A stretch of 7,294 bases of DNA, taken from positions 1 to 7,294 of the forward strand of contig USOJ01000043.1 in assembly GCA_900556195.1 (NCBI GenBank), read 5' to 3'. The position numbers and the translations under genes are program-made. Below are positions 6,867 to 7,294 of the stretch, in pieces (position 1 is the first letter of the stretch; the number at the start of each line of letters is the position of its first letter). This stretch comes from an uncultured Eubacteriales bacterium. Its GTDB lineage: Bacteria > Bacillota > Clostridia > Christensenellales > Borkfalkiaceae. Under the pieces are notes generated by a model. The model worked only from the letters and a program-made list of their open reading frames with translations. It did no database searches and was not told the origin of the DNA.

Positions 6867-6894
6867 AGACCGCGGAGGCGTGCCTCCGCGGTCT
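6867..6894 (-). repeat. Perfect intercistronic hairpin between prs and pth
   Basis: Twelve perfectly paired, GC-rich bases (AGACCGCGGAGG at 6867-6878 with CCTCCGCGGTCT at 6883-6894) enclose a four-base loop; the stem can be counted as 13 bp with a two-base loop. On the minus strand it begins 17 bases after the prs stop and is followed by TATAAACG, not a T tract, so it is not a standard intrinsic terminator. It may stabilise the 3' end of the prs message or attenuate expression of pth-mfd. The opposite strand also lacks a real T run. Confidence 0.8.
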
Positions 6895-6911
6895 CGTTAT
6901 TATCAAAAGGA

Positions 6912-7294
6912 TTAGTCGTCGTATATCTCGGACATTTTCTTATCGAGATAAATATTTTCGATTGCGGTTGCGAAGAGTTTTGCAACGGATAAAACGGAAA
7001 TCTTATCGATTTTCTTTTCTTCGGGAAGCGGAATCGTATCGAGTACGACGAGTTTGGATATATGCGACGCTTTTATGCGCTCGATCGCGGGACCGCTCAA
7101 TACCGCGTGAGAACAGCAAGCGTAGATTTCTTTCGCGCCGTTGTTGAAAAGTGCCTCCGCACCCTGACATATAGTTCCTGCGGTATCGATCATATCGTCC
7201 AGCATAAGGCAGGTTTTGCCCTTGACGTCGCCGACAATGTTCATAACTTCCATTACGTTTGCTTTGGGACGACGCTTGTCCACGATTGCGAGCG
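6912..7294 (-). CDS. prs: Ribose-phosphate pyrophosphokinase (PRPP synthetase), C-terminal part
   Basis: The enzyme transfers pyrophosphate from ATP to ribose 5-phosphate, making the PRPP used for purine, pyrimidine, histidine, tryptophan and NAD synthesis. About 127 residues are visible, reading LAIVDKRRPKANVMEVMNIV at the window edge and ending in MSEIYDD. The PRPP-binding loop DDMIDTAGT is intact, followed by NGAKEIYACCSHAVLSGPA and the conserved IPLPEEKKIDKISVLSVAKL. The family is about 315-320 residues, so roughly 60% at the N-terminus lies beyond base 7294. A GTG at 7283 could be read as a start but sits inside the conserved IVDKRRP segment and is internal. The promoter and any upstream glmU are outside the window; a cotranscribed pth-mfd downstream is the usual Bacillota arrangement. 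Confidence 0.97.
   Translation of the reverse strand, partial: LAIVDKRRPKANVMEVMNIVGDVKGKTCLMLDDMIDTAGTICQGAEALFNNGAKEIYACCSHAVLSGPAIERIKASHISKLVVLDTIPLPEEKKIDKISVLSVAKLFATAIENIYLDKKMSEIYDD

Noticed and set aside
6659..7147. 162-codon plus-strand open frame crossing pth and prs
   Set aside because: It runs antisense through two conserved genes and the intercistronic hairpin, and its arginine-rich product looks like a reverse-frame translation artefact.
1..7294. Mobile element, CRISPR array, phage or defence genes
   Set aside because: No terminal repeats, spaced direct repeats, integrase or transposase motifs were seen. Gene order is conserved housekeeping synteny throughout.

Overview
The window looks like a housekeeping segment of a Bacillota (Firmicutes) chromosome, probably of a member of the Clostridia. 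The evidence is the gene order prs-pth-mfd followed by a PrsA-like lipoprotein, the infC attenuator, strong TTGaca/TATAAT-type promoters and AGGAG-type ribosome binding sites. Base composition is moderate, and TCG/CGA-type codons are so common that long stop-free shadow frames appear on the opposite strand. The exact lineage cannot be fixed from the window; an uncultured clostridial group is a guess.

Every real gene is on the minus strand, so transcription runs from high to low coordinates. From 7294 downward: the C-terminal part of PRPP synthetase (prs, cut by the window edge); an intercistronic perfect hairpin (6867-6894); peptidyl-tRNA hydrolase (pth); and the transcription-repair coupling factor Mfd, whose start lies inside the end of pth. 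Then comes a 133-base gap holding a strong promoter, a 679-residue lipoprotein with a split parvulin-type prolyl isomerase domain, and its intrinsic terminator (635-676). Last are a new promoter (586-614), a roughly 145-base leader with an intrinsic attenuator (469-499), and the first 144 codons of translation initiation factor IF-3 (infC). infC starts on AUU, and its end lies beyond base 1.

There appear to be three transcription units: prs-pth-mfd (promoter outside the window), the lipoprotein alone, and infC with whatever follows (in relatives rpmI and rplT). The first joins nucleotide precursor supply, rescue of stalled translation and rescue of stalled RNA polymerase, a conserved Bacillota grouping. 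The lipoprotein would act outside the membrane as a folding factor. The infC unit shows two layers of control: premature termination in the leader, probably by ribosomal protein L20, and an AUU start codon that IF-3 itself can discriminate against.

No mobile element, CRISPR array, tRNA or rRNA was seen, and I found no wholly new system. The points most worth a second look are the interrupted parvulin domain, the infC leader, and an in-phase A7 run at the pth/mfd overlap from which a -1 shift would lead into Mfd.
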